64,000 bases of DNA, taken from contig CAKPKJ010000004.1 of NCBI GenBank assembly GCA_934167445.1, positions 62,001-126,000 of the forward strand, given 5' to 3'. This stretch comes from an uncultured Clostridia bacterium. GTDB taxonomy: Bacteria; Bacillota; Clostridia; TANB77; CAG-508. Every line of letters begins with the position of its first letter. Position 1 is the stretch's first letter. Of this stretch, positions 54,764-62,982 are shown one piece after another. A model generated the notes under the pieces. It made no database searches. It saw only the letters and a list, made by a program, of their open reading frames with translations, and was not told the DNA's origin. A program made the translations under genes and the position numbers.

Positions 54764-56104
54764 ATGAAAAAAATGGATATAGGTAAAGTACCACCAAATG
54801 ATGTAGAAGCAGAACAAGCAATTATTGGAAGTATGTTAACAGATAGAGATGCTGTTATTTCTGCTGTAGAAGTCCTAAAAGATGATGATTTTTATAGAGA
54901 AGATAATAAAATAATTTATGAAGCAATTTTAAATTTATACAATCGTTCAGAACCAATAGATATTATTACAGTAAAATCTGAATTAGAAAGTATGGGAAAA
55001 TTAGACCAAGTTGGAGGACTAGAGTATTTAGCAGAATTGCCAGAAAAAGTGCCAACAACAGCTAATGCAATGAAATATATAAAAATAGTTGAGGAAAAAT
55101 CAACATTAAGGCAATTAATAAAAACGGCAAATGAAATTATTGAATTAGGTTATAACCCAACAGAAGATGTTTCTGATATAATGGAAGGTGCAGAAAAAAA
55201 GATTTTTAATGTAATGCAAGAAAAAAATCAAAAAGGGTATGAACCAATTAAAGATGTTTTAGTTTCATCATTTACAAAAATAGAAGAATTATATAATAGA
55301 AAACAACATATAACAGGTGTGCCATCAGGTTTTATAGAATTAGATTATACAACAGCTGGATTTCACGGTTCAGAATTAATTCTTATTGCCGCAAGACCTG
55401 CTATGGGTAAAACTGCCTTTGCACTAAATATTGCTACAAATGCAGCTGTAAGAGCAAATGTACCTGTTGCTGTATTTAGTTTAGAGATGTCTAAAGAACA
55501 ATTAGTAAACAGGGTTTTGTGTAGTGAAGCGATGGTAGACAGCAATAAAGTTAGAACTGGTAAATTAGAAGAAAATGACTGGACAAAGCTTGCAGAAGCT
55601 ATTGGACCACTTTCAGAAGCAGAAATATATATTGATGATACTCCAGGAATAAATATTACGGAGATAAGAGCAAAATGTAGAAAACTCAAATTAGAAAAAA
55701 ACATAGGAATGGTTGTAATAGACTATTTACAATTAATTCAAGGAACTAATAAAAGAAATGGAAGCCGTGAGCAAGAAATTTCAGAAATAAGTCGTTCTTT
55801 AAAAATATTAGCTAAAGAATTAGATGTACCAGTAATAGCTTTATCACAATTATCAAGAGCTGCAGAGCAAAGACCAGACCATAGACCAATGTTATCAGAT
55901 TTGAGGGAATCTGGAGCAATAGAGCAAGATGCCGATATTGTTATGTTTTTATATAGAGATGATTATTATAATGAAGATAGCGAGAAAAAAGGGATAGCAG
56001 AAGTTATAATAGCAAAACACAGAGGTGGCTCTACAAGAACAGTTGAGTTATTGTGGTTAGGAAGTTATACAAAATTTGTAAATATAGAAAAAAGGTTTGA
56101 TTAA
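54764..56104 (+). CDS. dnaB: Replicative DNA helicase DnaB/DnaC type
   Basis: A 446-residue hexameric replicative helicase. The N-terminal primase-interaction domain begins PPNDVEAEQAIIGSML; the RecA-like ATPase domain has Walker A RPAMGKTAFALN near 212-223, Walker B VVIDYLQLIQG near 320, and the DnaB motifs SLKILAKELDVPVIALSQLSRAAEQR and DLRESGAIEQDADIV. It ends with a typical FVNIEKRF segment. AAGAAGGG precedes ATG 54764. Confidence 0.96.
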   Translation: MKKMDIGKVPPNDVEAEQAIIGSMLTDRDAVISAVEVLKDDDFYREDNKIIYEAILNLYNRSEPIDIITVKSELESMGKLDQVGGLEYLAELPEKVPTTANAMKYIKIVEEKSTLRQLIKTANEIIELGYNPTEDVSDIMEGAEKKIFNVMQEKNQKGYEPIKDVLVSSFTKIEELYNRKQHITGVPSGFIELDYTTAGFHGSELILIAARPAMGKTAFALNIATNAAVRANVPVAVFSLEMSKEQLVNRVLCSEAMVDSNKVRTGKLEENDWTKLAEAIGPLSEAEIYIDDTPGINITEIRAKCRKLKLEKNIGMVVIDYLQLIQGTNKRNGSREQEISEISRSLKILAKELDVPVIALSQLSRAAEQRPDHRPMLSDLRESGAIEQDADIVMFLYRDDYYNEDSEKKGIAEVIIAKHRGGSTRTVELLWLGSYTKFVNIEKRFD

Positions 56105-56121
56105 TTATATTATAATTAGAA

Positions 56122-56218
56122 AAATCCAATAAATAATATTTTTGCAATACCGCATAAGCAATTAAACGAGCTGTGTGAGTGCGACAGCAAGGCATAAAAA
56201 ATATTATTTATTGGATTT
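56122..56218 (+). repeat. Long-arm hairpin repeat, copy B
   Basis: Perfect 22-base arms (56122-56143 and 56197-56218) surround CCGCATAAGC, four bases, AAACGAGCTGTGTGAGTGCG and AAGGCATAAA. The core matches copy A on the other strand, lacking its ~46-base internal insert, while the arm sequence is different yet still self-complementary. Confidence 0.75.
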
Positions 56219-56280
56219 AAAGCAATGTTATAAAAATAGTATTTATTGAATTTTATACTAATAATAGAAAGGAAAAATCA

Positions 56281-57318
56281 ATGATAGAAAAAGTACTAAA
56301 AACTATACAACAATACAAACTAATAGAAAATGGTGATAAACTTGTACTAGCTGTTTCAGGTGGACCGGATTCAATTGCAATGTTAGATATTTTAAATAAA
56401 TTAAGAAAAAATTCTAACACAGAAGAAATTAAGCAACAACATAATGGTAGAAACAAAAAAATAAATAAGATTGATTTTGGAATATGTGTAGCACATATAA
56501 ATCATATGATAAGAGAAGAAGCTGAATCTGATAAACAATATGTAGAAAAATACTGTCAAAAAAATGGTATCGAATTCTATTCTAAAAGTATAGATGTTCA
56601 AAAAATTGCCAATAATAAGAAAATAGGAACAGAAGAAGCAGGAAGAATTGTAAGATATGATTTTTTTGATGAAGTTTTAGAAAAAACTAATTCTAATAAA
56701 ATAGCAATTGCACATAATAAAAATGATAGAGCAGAAACAATTATAATGAATACTTTAAGAGGTAGCGGAATATCAGGATTGAAGGGGATTGAACCTAAAA
56801 GAGGAAAATATATAAGGCCAATAATTGAATGTGAAAGACAAGAAATAGAGCAATATTGTGAGGAAAATAAGTTAAATCCAAGGATAGACAGAACAAATTT
56901 TGAAAACATATATACAAGGAATAAAATCAGGAACATCGTTATTCCGTATGTAAAAAAGGAATTTAACCCTAATATAATAAACACTCTAGAACGCTTATCA
57001 CAATTAGTATGCGAAGAAGAAGAATATATAGAAATTCAAGTAAAAAAAGCTTATAAGGATATATTAGAAAAAGAGGAAAATGAAGAAATTATATTGAACC
57101 TAAAAAGATTTAATAGTCAAGAAAAAGTAATAAAATCAAGGCTTGTGCTATATACTATAACAAGACTTTTAGGAACAAGTAAGGGGATAGAAAAAATACA
57201 TATAGAAGATATAATTAAGTTATGTGAAAACAATATAGGTAATAAATTTTTAATTCCAAATAAAAAAATAAAGATTTTAATAAAAAATCATAAAATTTAT
57301 TTTATAAAGCAAAGATAA
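56281..57318 (+). CDS. tilS: tRNA(Ile)-lysidine synthetase
   Basis: TilS converts the wobble cytidine of tRNA-Ile(CAU) to lysidine. The PP-loop SGGPDSIAM is at about 26-34; further family motifs are CVAHINHMIREEAESD, GTEEAGRIVRYDFF, AIAHNKNDRAETIIMN, RGSGISGLKGI and IRPII, then DRTNFENIYTRNKIRN. At 345 residues it is shorter than the ~430-470 of many bacterial TilS and lacks an obvious TilS_C domain, resembling the compact form. An internal polar insert (KQQHNGRNKKINK) follows the PP-loop helix. It precedes ftsH, the usual Bacillota order. Confidence 0.93.
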   Translation: MIEKVLKTIQQYKLIENGDKLVLAVSGGPDSIAMLDILNKLRKNSNTEEIKQQHNGRNKKINKIDFGICVAHINHMIREEAESDKQYVEKYCQKNGIEFYSKSIDVQKIANNKKIGTEEAGRIVRYDFFDEVLEKTNSNKIAIAHNKNDRAETIIMNTLRGSGISGLKGIEPKRGKYIRPIIECERQEIEQYCEENKLNPRIDRTNFENIYTRNKIRNIVIPYVKKEFNPNIINTLERLSQLVCEEEEYIEIQVKKAYKDILEKEENEEIILNLKRFNSQEKVIKSRLVLYTITRLLGTSKGIEKIHIEDIIKLCENNIGNKFLIPNKKIKILIKNHKIYFIKQR

Positions 57319-57379
57319 GTAGCCGTAACAAAAATCCTGAAACCTGCTCGTATGTAACAAAAAAGAAACATAAAAAATG

Positions 57380-57408
57380 TTTACAAACTGAAATTAATAT
57401 GTTATAAA
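57380..57408 (+). promoter_or_regulatory. Promoter of ftsH
   Basis: TTTACA, 17 bases, TATAAA, about 45 bases ahead of the GTG start. Confidence 0.6.
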
Positions 57409-57454
57409 ATCAATATAATAAAAATAGGGGAAAAACAAGAGGAGGAAAAGAAGA

Positions 57455-59263
57455 GTGAAAAACGGAATCAAAACATTAGCAATGTGGTTGATAATAGCAG
57501 TCATATTTTTAGTAGTGCTATCATCAATAGTAGAAAACAGTAACTCAAAATTAAAATATTCAGATTTAATTGCTGATATTAATAGTGGAAAAGTTGAGGA
57601 TATTGAATTGAATTCAGATTCAAAAACAGCTACTGTAACATTAAAAGATGATAAAATTAAGAAGGAAGTAAATATTCCAAGTGTTGATAATTTAATGTCA
57701 TATGCAGAGGATTATTTAAAAGAAGGAGCATTTACATTAGAACAAAAATCGGAATCAATGTTTGTTGCAGTTCTTAGTTTATTAACACCATTTGGATTAT
57801 TAATAATATTCTTTATATTCTGGTTCTTTATGATGGGCGGAGCTGGAAATGGAAATGCCGGAGGAAAAACAATGACATTTGGCAAAAGTAGAGCTAAAAT
57901 GATGACTCCAGCAGAAAAAAATAGAATTACATTTGACGATGTTGCAGGTGTAGATGAAGAGAAAGAAGAATTAGAAGAAATCGTAGAATTCTTAAAAAAT
58001 CCTAAAAAATATACAGATATGGGAGCAAGAATACCAAAAGGAGTATTACTTGTAGGTCAACCAGGAACAGGTAAAACATTACTTGCAAAAGCTGTTGCTG
58101 GAGAAGCAGGAGTACCATTCTTTATTATAAGTGGTTCTGACTTTGTTGAAATGTTTGTTGGTGTTGGTGCATCACGTGTTAGAGATTTATTTGAACAAGC
58201 TAAGAAAAACTCACCTTGTATCATATTTATAGATGAAATTGATGCCGTTGGACGTCAAAGAGGTGCAGGTCTTGGTGGAGGACATGACGAAAGAGAACAA
58301 ACATTAAACCAATTATTAGTTGAAATGGACGGATTTGCAGCAAATGAGGGTGTAATCGTATTGGCAGCAACCAATAGACCAGATGTATTAGATAAGGCAT
58401 TATTAAGAGCAGGAAGATTTGATAGACAAATAGTTGTAGGAATGCCAGATGTAAAAGCAAGAGAGCAAATATTAGAAGTACATTCAAGAAAGAAAAGATT
58501 AGCAGATGACGTAGATTTAAAAGTAATAGCTAAAAATACATCAGGATTTGCAGGAGCAGACCTTGAAAATGTATTAAATGAAGCAGCTTTACTAGCAGCA
58601 AGAAGAAATATAAACGAAATTGGTATGAAAGAAATTGAAGATGCTATGGTAAAAGTAACTATGGGACCTGAAAAGAAAACAAAAGTTAGAAGTGAAAAAG
58701 AAAATAGATTAGTAGCATACCATGAAGCTGGTCATGCAGTGGTAAGCCATTATTTAACAACACAAGACCCTGTACATCAAATATCAATAGTACCAAGAGG
58801 AATGGCTGGAGGATATACAATGTATCGTCCAACAGAAGACAAATCATTTATGTCAAAAACAGAAATGGAAGAAAATATAGTATCACTATTAGGTGGTAGA
58901 GTAGCAGAAGCTCTTATATTAAATGATGTATCAACAGGTGCAAGTAATGATATAGAAAGAGCTACAAAAATAGCAAGAAGCATGGTAACACAATATGGTA
59001 TGAGCGATAGAATAGGAACAATAACATTAGGACAAGGACAAGAAGAAGTATTTTTAGGAAGAGATCTAGCACATGCTAAAGAATATTCTGAAGAAACAGC
59101 TGCTGTTATAGATGAAGAAACAAAGAGAATTGTTGATACAGGATATAATAGAGCTAAACAAATTTTATCAGACAATATAGACAAATTACACAAAGTTGCA
59201 GGAATACTTCTTGAAAAAGAAAAAATCGAAGCAGACGAATTTGAAGCAATTTTTAATGAATGA
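57455..59263 (+). CDS. ftsH: ATP-dependent zinc metalloprotease FtsH
   Basis: A 602-residue membrane AAA protease that degrades membrane and short-lived regulatory proteins. GTG start behind GAGGAGG. Two membrane helices lie at about 7-27 and 103-127 with a periplasm-side domain between. The AAA module shows GQPGTGKTLLA near 200, CIIFIDEIDAVGRQRG near 250, and the second region of homology NRPDVLDKALLRAGRFDRQ. The protease domain has HEAGH at about 422-426 and the third zinc ligand region DVSTGASNDIERAT. Length and all motifs are intact. Confidence 0.97.
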   Translation: MKNGIKTLAMWLIIAVIFLVVLSSIVENSNSKLKYSDLIADINSGKVEDIELNSDSKTATVTLKDDKIKKEVNIPSVDNLMSYAEDYLKEGAFTLEQKSESMFVAVLSLLTPFGLLIIFFIFWFFMMGGAGNGNAGGKTMTFGKSRAKMMTPAEKNRITFDDVAGVDEEKEELEEIVEFLKNPKKYTDMGARIPKGVLLVGQPGTGKTLLAKAVAGEAGVPFFIISGSDFVEMFVGVGASRVRDLFEQAKKNSPCIIFIDEIDAVGRQRGAGLGGGHDEREQTLNQLLVEMDGFAANEGVIVLAATNRPDVLDKALLRAGRFDRQIVVGMPDVKAREQILEVHSRKKRLADDVDLKVIAKNTSGFAGADLENVLNEAALLAARRNINEIGMKEIEDAMVKVTMGPEKKTKVRSEKENRLVAYHEAGHAVVSHYLTTQDPVHQISIVPRGMAGGYTMYRPTEDKSFMSKTEMEENIVSLLGGRVAEALILNDVSTGASNDIERATKIARSMVTQYGMSDRIGTITLGQGQEEVFLGRDLAHAKEYSEETAAVIDEETKRIVDTGYNRAKQILSDNIDKLHKVAGILLEKEKIEADEFEAIFNE

Positions 59264-59292
59264 TTTTGGGGTCGGAGCAAAAAATCATTTTT
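59258..59292 (+). terminator. Hairpin terminator overlapping the ftsH stop codon
   Basis: AATGATTTT (59259-59267) pairs with AAAATCATT (59281-59289), followed by T-rich sequence. The stop codon lies inside the stem. Confidence 0.6.
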
Positions 59293-59443
59293 ATTAGCAG
59301 AAATAGATGAAAATAATGCTAATGGTAAAAAGTGAAAGATGAAAAATAGAATATAAAATATAACGAAAATAGCAACTACATATTGCTATTTTTGTTTTTT
59401 TAATATAAAATTATATAGAATTATTTGAACAAGGAGAATATGT

Positions 59444-59983
59444 ATGAAAAATTATTATGAATTGTTGGAAGTAAATCCCAAAGCATCAAAAGAAATAATA
59501 GAAAAAGCATATAAAGTATTAATAAAACAATGTCATCCAGATGGATATATAGGAGAAGAAAAAGTATTTGCAGAAGAAAAAACAAGAGAATTAAATGAAG
59601 CATATCATATTCTTTCAGATGATTTTCTAAGAAGCCAATATGATTTGGAATTGCAAAAACAAGAGAATAATCAAAAATCAAATAGATTTCAAAATAATAT
59701 AAACACAAGACAAACTTACAATAATAAGCAGGAAGGACAGCAATATCAAGAGCCACAACAGGAAATAAAACAACACAAAGTAGGGTCATTTATGGCAATG
59801 GTAGATGTGTTTAATGCAGTATTTAAGAAAAGAAAAAATGGCCCCAAAATTCCAAAACAGTTAAAAAGAGAAGATTGGTTAGCTGGAGTAATAACGATTG
59901 CAATAGTACTGATTTTAGGAATAATTTTATGGTTTATTCCAGCAACAAATGGATTTATTAGAAGTTTGAATCCATTTTCATAA
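59444..59983 (+). CDS. J-domain protein with C-terminal membrane helix
   Basis: A 179-residue protein. The N-terminal J domain (YYELLEVNPKASKEIIEKAY) has the HPD motif at residues 31-33, needed to stimulate DnaK ATPase, and the closing LNEAYHILSDDFLRSQYD. A Gln/Asn-rich linker (about 70-115) leads to a basic stretch (KKRKNGPKIPKQLKRED) and one membrane helix (about 147-168). It lacks the G/F and zinc modules of DnaJ, so it is a class III membrane-tethered co-chaperone that may recruit DnaK to the membrane. Located between ftsH and nrdG. Confidence 0.88.
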   Translation: MKNYYELLEVNPKASKEIIEKAYKVLIKQCHPDGYIGEEKVFAEEKTRELNEAYHILSDDFLRSQYDLELQKQENNQKSNRFQNNINTRQTYNNKQEGQQYQEPQQEIKQHKVGSFMAMVDVFNAVFKKRKNGPKIPKQLKREDWLAGVITIAIVLILGIILWFIPATNGFIRSLNPFS

Positions 59984-60053
59984 TTAAAGTAATAAAGGCT
60001 GAGGAGATCCTAATAATAAAAACCTCAAATATTAAATGTAAGGAAGTAATAAA

Positions 60054-60575
60054 ATGTATTATGCAGATATAAAAAAAGCAGATGTAGCAAATGGATTAGG
60101 AGTTAGAGTGTCAGTTTTTGTGAGTGGATGTACACATCATTGTAAAAATTGTTTTAATGAAGAGGCATGGGATTTTCATTATGGAAATGAATTTACACAA
60201 AAAGAAATTGATAAAGTAATAGAATTAATGGACCATTCATATGTTGCAGGATTATCATTACTAGGTGGAGAGCCATTTGAACATATTAACCAACAAGGAT
60301 TATTACCACTAGTAAAGATTGTAAAAGAAAAGTTTCCAGATAAAAATATATGGTGTTACTCTGGATATACATTTGAAAACGACATAATAGATAGAATGTG
60401 TAAAGAATGGAAAGAAACACCAGAATTTTTATCTTATATTGATGTGCTAGTTGATGGAAAATTTGAAGAAGACAAAAAAGATCTTTCATTAAGGTTTAGA
60501 GGTTCAAGTAATCAAAGGATAATTGATGTAAAAAAATCATTAAAGGAAAATAAGACTGTATTATTTGACCTATAA
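60054..60575 (+). CDS. nrdG: Anaerobic ribonucleotide reductase activating protein
   Basis: A 173-residue radical-SAM activase that generates the glycyl radical on the class III reductase NrdD. The iron-sulfur motif CxxxCxxC is at Cys26, Cys30, Cys33 (SGCTHHCKNCFN). The GGE SAM-binding motif appears in LLGGEPFEH, and the C-terminal IDVLVDGKFEEDKKDLSLRFRGSSNQRIIDV is diagnostic of NrdG. nrdD is not next to it in this window. Indicates anaerobic nucleotide metabolism. Confidence 0.95.
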   Translation: MYYADIKKADVANGLGVRVSVFVSGCTHHCKNCFNEEAWDFHYGNEFTQKEIDKVIELMDHSYVAGLSLLGGEPFEHINQQGLLPLVKIVKEKFPDKNIWCYSGYTFENDIIDRMCKEWKETPEFLSYIDVLVDGKFEEDKKDLSLRFRGSSNQRIIDVKKSLKENKTVLFDL

Positions 60576-60578
60576 CTA

Positions 60579-60607
60579 TTGACAAATTATGCTATTTTGG
60601 GTATAAT
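60579..60607 (+). promoter_or_regulatory. Sigma-A promoter of rpsU
   Basis: TTGACA, 17-base spacer and TATAAT, starting 4 bases after the nrdG stop. A CATAC/GTATG hairpin lies in the leader near 60632-60647. Confidence 0.85.
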
Positions 60608-60670
60608 GGATATCGTTATAAGGGTTATCCCACATACTGTTTTGTATGGACCGGAAGGAGGGGAAATAAA

Positions 60671-60844
60671 ATGTCAGAGATAAAAGTTAATAATGGAAAT
60701 ATAGAAGATGCTTTAAAAAGATTTAAAAGACAATGTGCACGTAATGGAGTTTTACAAGAAGTTCGTAAAAGAGAACATTATGAAAAACCTAGTGTAAAGA
60801 GAAAAAAGAAATCAGAGGCAGCTAGAAAAAGAAAATTTAATTAA
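60671..60844 (+). CDS. rpsU: 30S ribosomal protein S21
   Basis: A 57-residue basic protein. KVNNGNIEDALKRFKRQCAR and the Lys/Arg-rich end (RKKKSEAARKRKFN) are S21 hallmarks; the family acts at the mRNA-binding platform of the small subunit. ATG follows GGAAGGAGGGG. It has its own promoter and terminator. Confidence 0.95.
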   Translation: MSEIKVNNGNIEDALKRFKRQCARNGVLQEVRKREHYEKPSVKRKKKSEAARKRKFN

Positions 60845-60872
60845 TAAAATAAACGTAATGTTGAGAGTTGGG

Positions 60873-60907
60873 GTAGAAACAGATAAAGTTTTTACTCTGA
60901 TTTTTTT
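60873..60907 (+). terminator. Terminator of rpsU
   Basis: GTAGAAAC pairs with GTTTTTAC (one wobble), followed after a few bases by T7. Confidence 0.65.
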
Positions 60908-60924
60908 ATATAAAAAATTCCTCA

Positions 60925-62055
60925 TTATAATGAGGAATCAATATCATTAATTTTATTCTTTTCATATTTGGTAGGACCAAATAACAATTTTTTTATAGCT
61001 GCAATAAAACGTCTAAACATATTTTCTTTTTTAGAAATAACTTTAATAGCTCTTTCTATCGGAATATTTTCGCCTCTTTCTAAAGCATTATATTTTTCTT
61101 CTAATTGCATCATTTTATCTACATAGTAATCATTGAAAAATGAATAACCTTCCATAGAGCCAAGATAATCCTTAAAAGAATATAGTTTCCTTCTATAACT
61201 TTCGACCTCTTCTAAATTGCTAATAAAATTAAATGTATTATTAAAATAACTAGAGATAATTAAATTTTGGGTTCTCATAAATGTTAAAGAAATCTCACTT
61301 TTTAGTTCATCAATTTTTTTTAGCATTCCGTCAACACGTTTATTTCTATCATCAACATTGGCAATCTTATTATTTAATTTTATAATTTCTTCTTCAGCAT
61401 TTAGTATATCATCAAAAGCGTTTTGTATAGCCATAAATGTCTTAGGAGAAGTTAAAGATGCAAATTTTTCTTTGAAATTATCATTACTATTTAAAGTACT
61501 TTCAAACAAAATATCTTCACCAACTAAATATGCTAATTGATTAGCAAGGCAACATTCCAAAGGATAATATGAAGGACTTGTAGTTTCAAAACTAATTCCG
61601 AAATATTTTACATATTCTTTAGGAATACCGTTAACTTTAGAAGCCATAAGTTGCACAGAAGCTTCATTCAATCCTAATCCATAAATCTTAAATTCAGTAT
61701 AATCACATAACCCCATTCTAATTAAGTAATTTTTTTTATCTTTTACTTCTTGTAAATAATGTATACACTCGTGAATCGCAAATTCCTCTAAATCATCATC
61801 TTGTATGTGTTCATTAAAATAAATAGAAGAATTTTTATAAAAATAATTAGCTTCAGCCATACCTTCTGGCATTTTAGCTTTATACATATCTAATCTAGAC
61901 AATTTTATAAATAAATTATTACTATTAAGACCATAATTAGGAAAAGTTTCACATAGTTTTACAGCGATATTTCTTGCAATTGAGTTTACTTTTAAAGTAT
62001 CAAGTTTTTCTACAACTTCAATACCATCTTTTTTTAAATCTGATTCTATACTCAT
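60925..62055 (-). CDS. Putative zinc metallopeptidase-like protein of unknown family
   Basis: A 376-residue protein that I cannot assign to a named family. No signal peptide. The clearest feature is HECIH at residues 95-99 (EEFAIHECIHYLQEV), a HExxH zinc motif, with a possible third ligand Glu131 in GLGLNEASVQLMA, the spacing seen in gluzincins. Residues 215-345 are largely coiled coil (NAEEEIIKLNNKIANVDDRN and later). A basic, hydrophobic segment near the C-terminus (MFRRFIAAIKKLLFGPTKY) may touch the membrane. It is encoded alone, convergent with rpsU. Confidence 0.6.
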   Translation of the reverse strand: MSIESDLKKDGIEVVEKLDTLKVNSIARNIAVKLCETFPNYGLNSNNLFIKLSRLDMYKAKMPEGMAEANYFYKNSSIYFNEHIQDDDLEEFAIHECIHYLQEVKDKKNYLIRMGLCDYTEFKIYGLGLNEASVQLMASKVNGIPKEYVKYFGISFETTSPSYYPLECCLANQLAYLVGEDILFESTLNSNDNFKEKFASLTSPKTFMAIQNAFDDILNAEEEIIKLNNKIANVDDRNKRVDGMLKKIDELKSEISLTFMRTQNLIISSYFNNTFNFISNLEEVESYRRKLYSFKDYLGSMEGYSFFNDYYVDKMMQLEEKYNALERGENIPIERAIKVISKKENMFRRFIAAIKKLLFGPTKYEKNKINDIDSSL

Positions 62056-62309
62056 TAAAATTCCATTCCTTTCTAATTTTGCTCGAAAATATATGGTAAT
62101 AAAAGTTTTAATTTTATTAAAACTAATCCTCCTTATAATAATCTAACAATATTATACAATAAAAAGGGAACTTTAATATGTCGGCAGTATTAAATGTTAG
62201 TTACATTTTAGTTACAATAAAAAAGAGAAAAAGTTCTTAAAATTTATGAAAAAGAGAGAAAAAGAGAGCAAACCATATGAAATTGACGAGTTAAGCAATT
62301 ATTTCCACT

Positions 62310-62338
62310 TTGACGGGTAAAATATTTTTAATTATAAT
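62310..62338 (+). promoter_or_regulatory. Promoter of coiled-coil gene
   Basis: TTGACG, 17 bases, TATAAT. The rest of the 330-base gap between the divergent genes is AT-rich without further features. Confidence 0.75.
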
Positions 62339-62385
62339 AACTACATCAATTGAAAATTGAAATATAGTTGAAAGGAGGAAAAACA

Positions 62386-62853
62386 ATGAGCCTAAGTAAA
62401 ATTGAAAGTTTGCTAGAAAAAATTCAAGGACATGTTGTAAATATTGAAAATCAAGTAGGAAATCTGCAAAATCAAGTAGGAAACTTGCAAATACAAGTAA
62501 ACCATTTGGAAAACAAAATGGACAGTATGGAAGTAAAAATGGACAAAATGGAAAACAGAATGGATAGTCTTGAAAGTAGAATGGACAGGCTTGAAAACAG
62601 AATGGATAGTCTTGAAACCAATATGGATGAAAGATTCAAAGAAACAAATGAAGAACTAAGAAAAATAAGTAGAACAGTAGCAAAAATAGAAGTAGAACAT
62701 GGAGAAAAATTACAAATATTATTTGATGCTTTTAAAGTACATGACGAAAAAATAGACAAAATAATGGAACGATTAGAAATACACGAGAAAATACTAAATA
62801 AGCATAGTGACGAAATATATTATATACAAGAAAGATTAGAAAAAATAGGATAA
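62386..62853 (+). CDS. Small heptad-repeat coiled-coil protein
   Basis: A 155-residue protein. I place the start at ATG 62386, 7 bases after AGGAGG; a TTG six codons upstream is part of that ribosome site. Almost the whole chain is coiled coil. Residues 20-50 repeat GNLQNQV units and 50-85 repeat MDSLESRMDRLENRMDSLE 7-residue units, then a mixed helix (KIMERLEIHEKILNKHSDEI). It resembles small DUF-type coiled-coil proteins found in phages and Clostridia; function unknown. Own promoter and terminator make it a single-gene unit. Confidence 0.75.
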   Translation: MSLSKIESLLEKIQGHVVNIENQVGNLQNQVGNLQIQVNHLENKMDSMEVKMDKMENRMDSLESRMDRLENRMDSLETNMDERFKETNEELRKISRTVAKIEVEHGEKLQILFDAFKVHDEKIDKIMERLEIHEKILNKHSDEIYYIQERLEKIG

Positions 62854-62897
62854 AGCCTATAGATAAATAATATATTTAACCATAGGCTTTTAAATTT
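62852..62897 (+). terminator. Terminator of coiled-coil gene
   Basis: AAAGCCTAT pairs with ATAGGCTTT, followed by T-rich sequence. Confidence 0.85.
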
Positions 62898-62982
62898 TTA
62901 TATCTGAAGTTATTTATTCATAACTTTTAAAAAATTATAATATATTGTAGTTAATATAATTTAAACTCATTTAATTTCAAAT

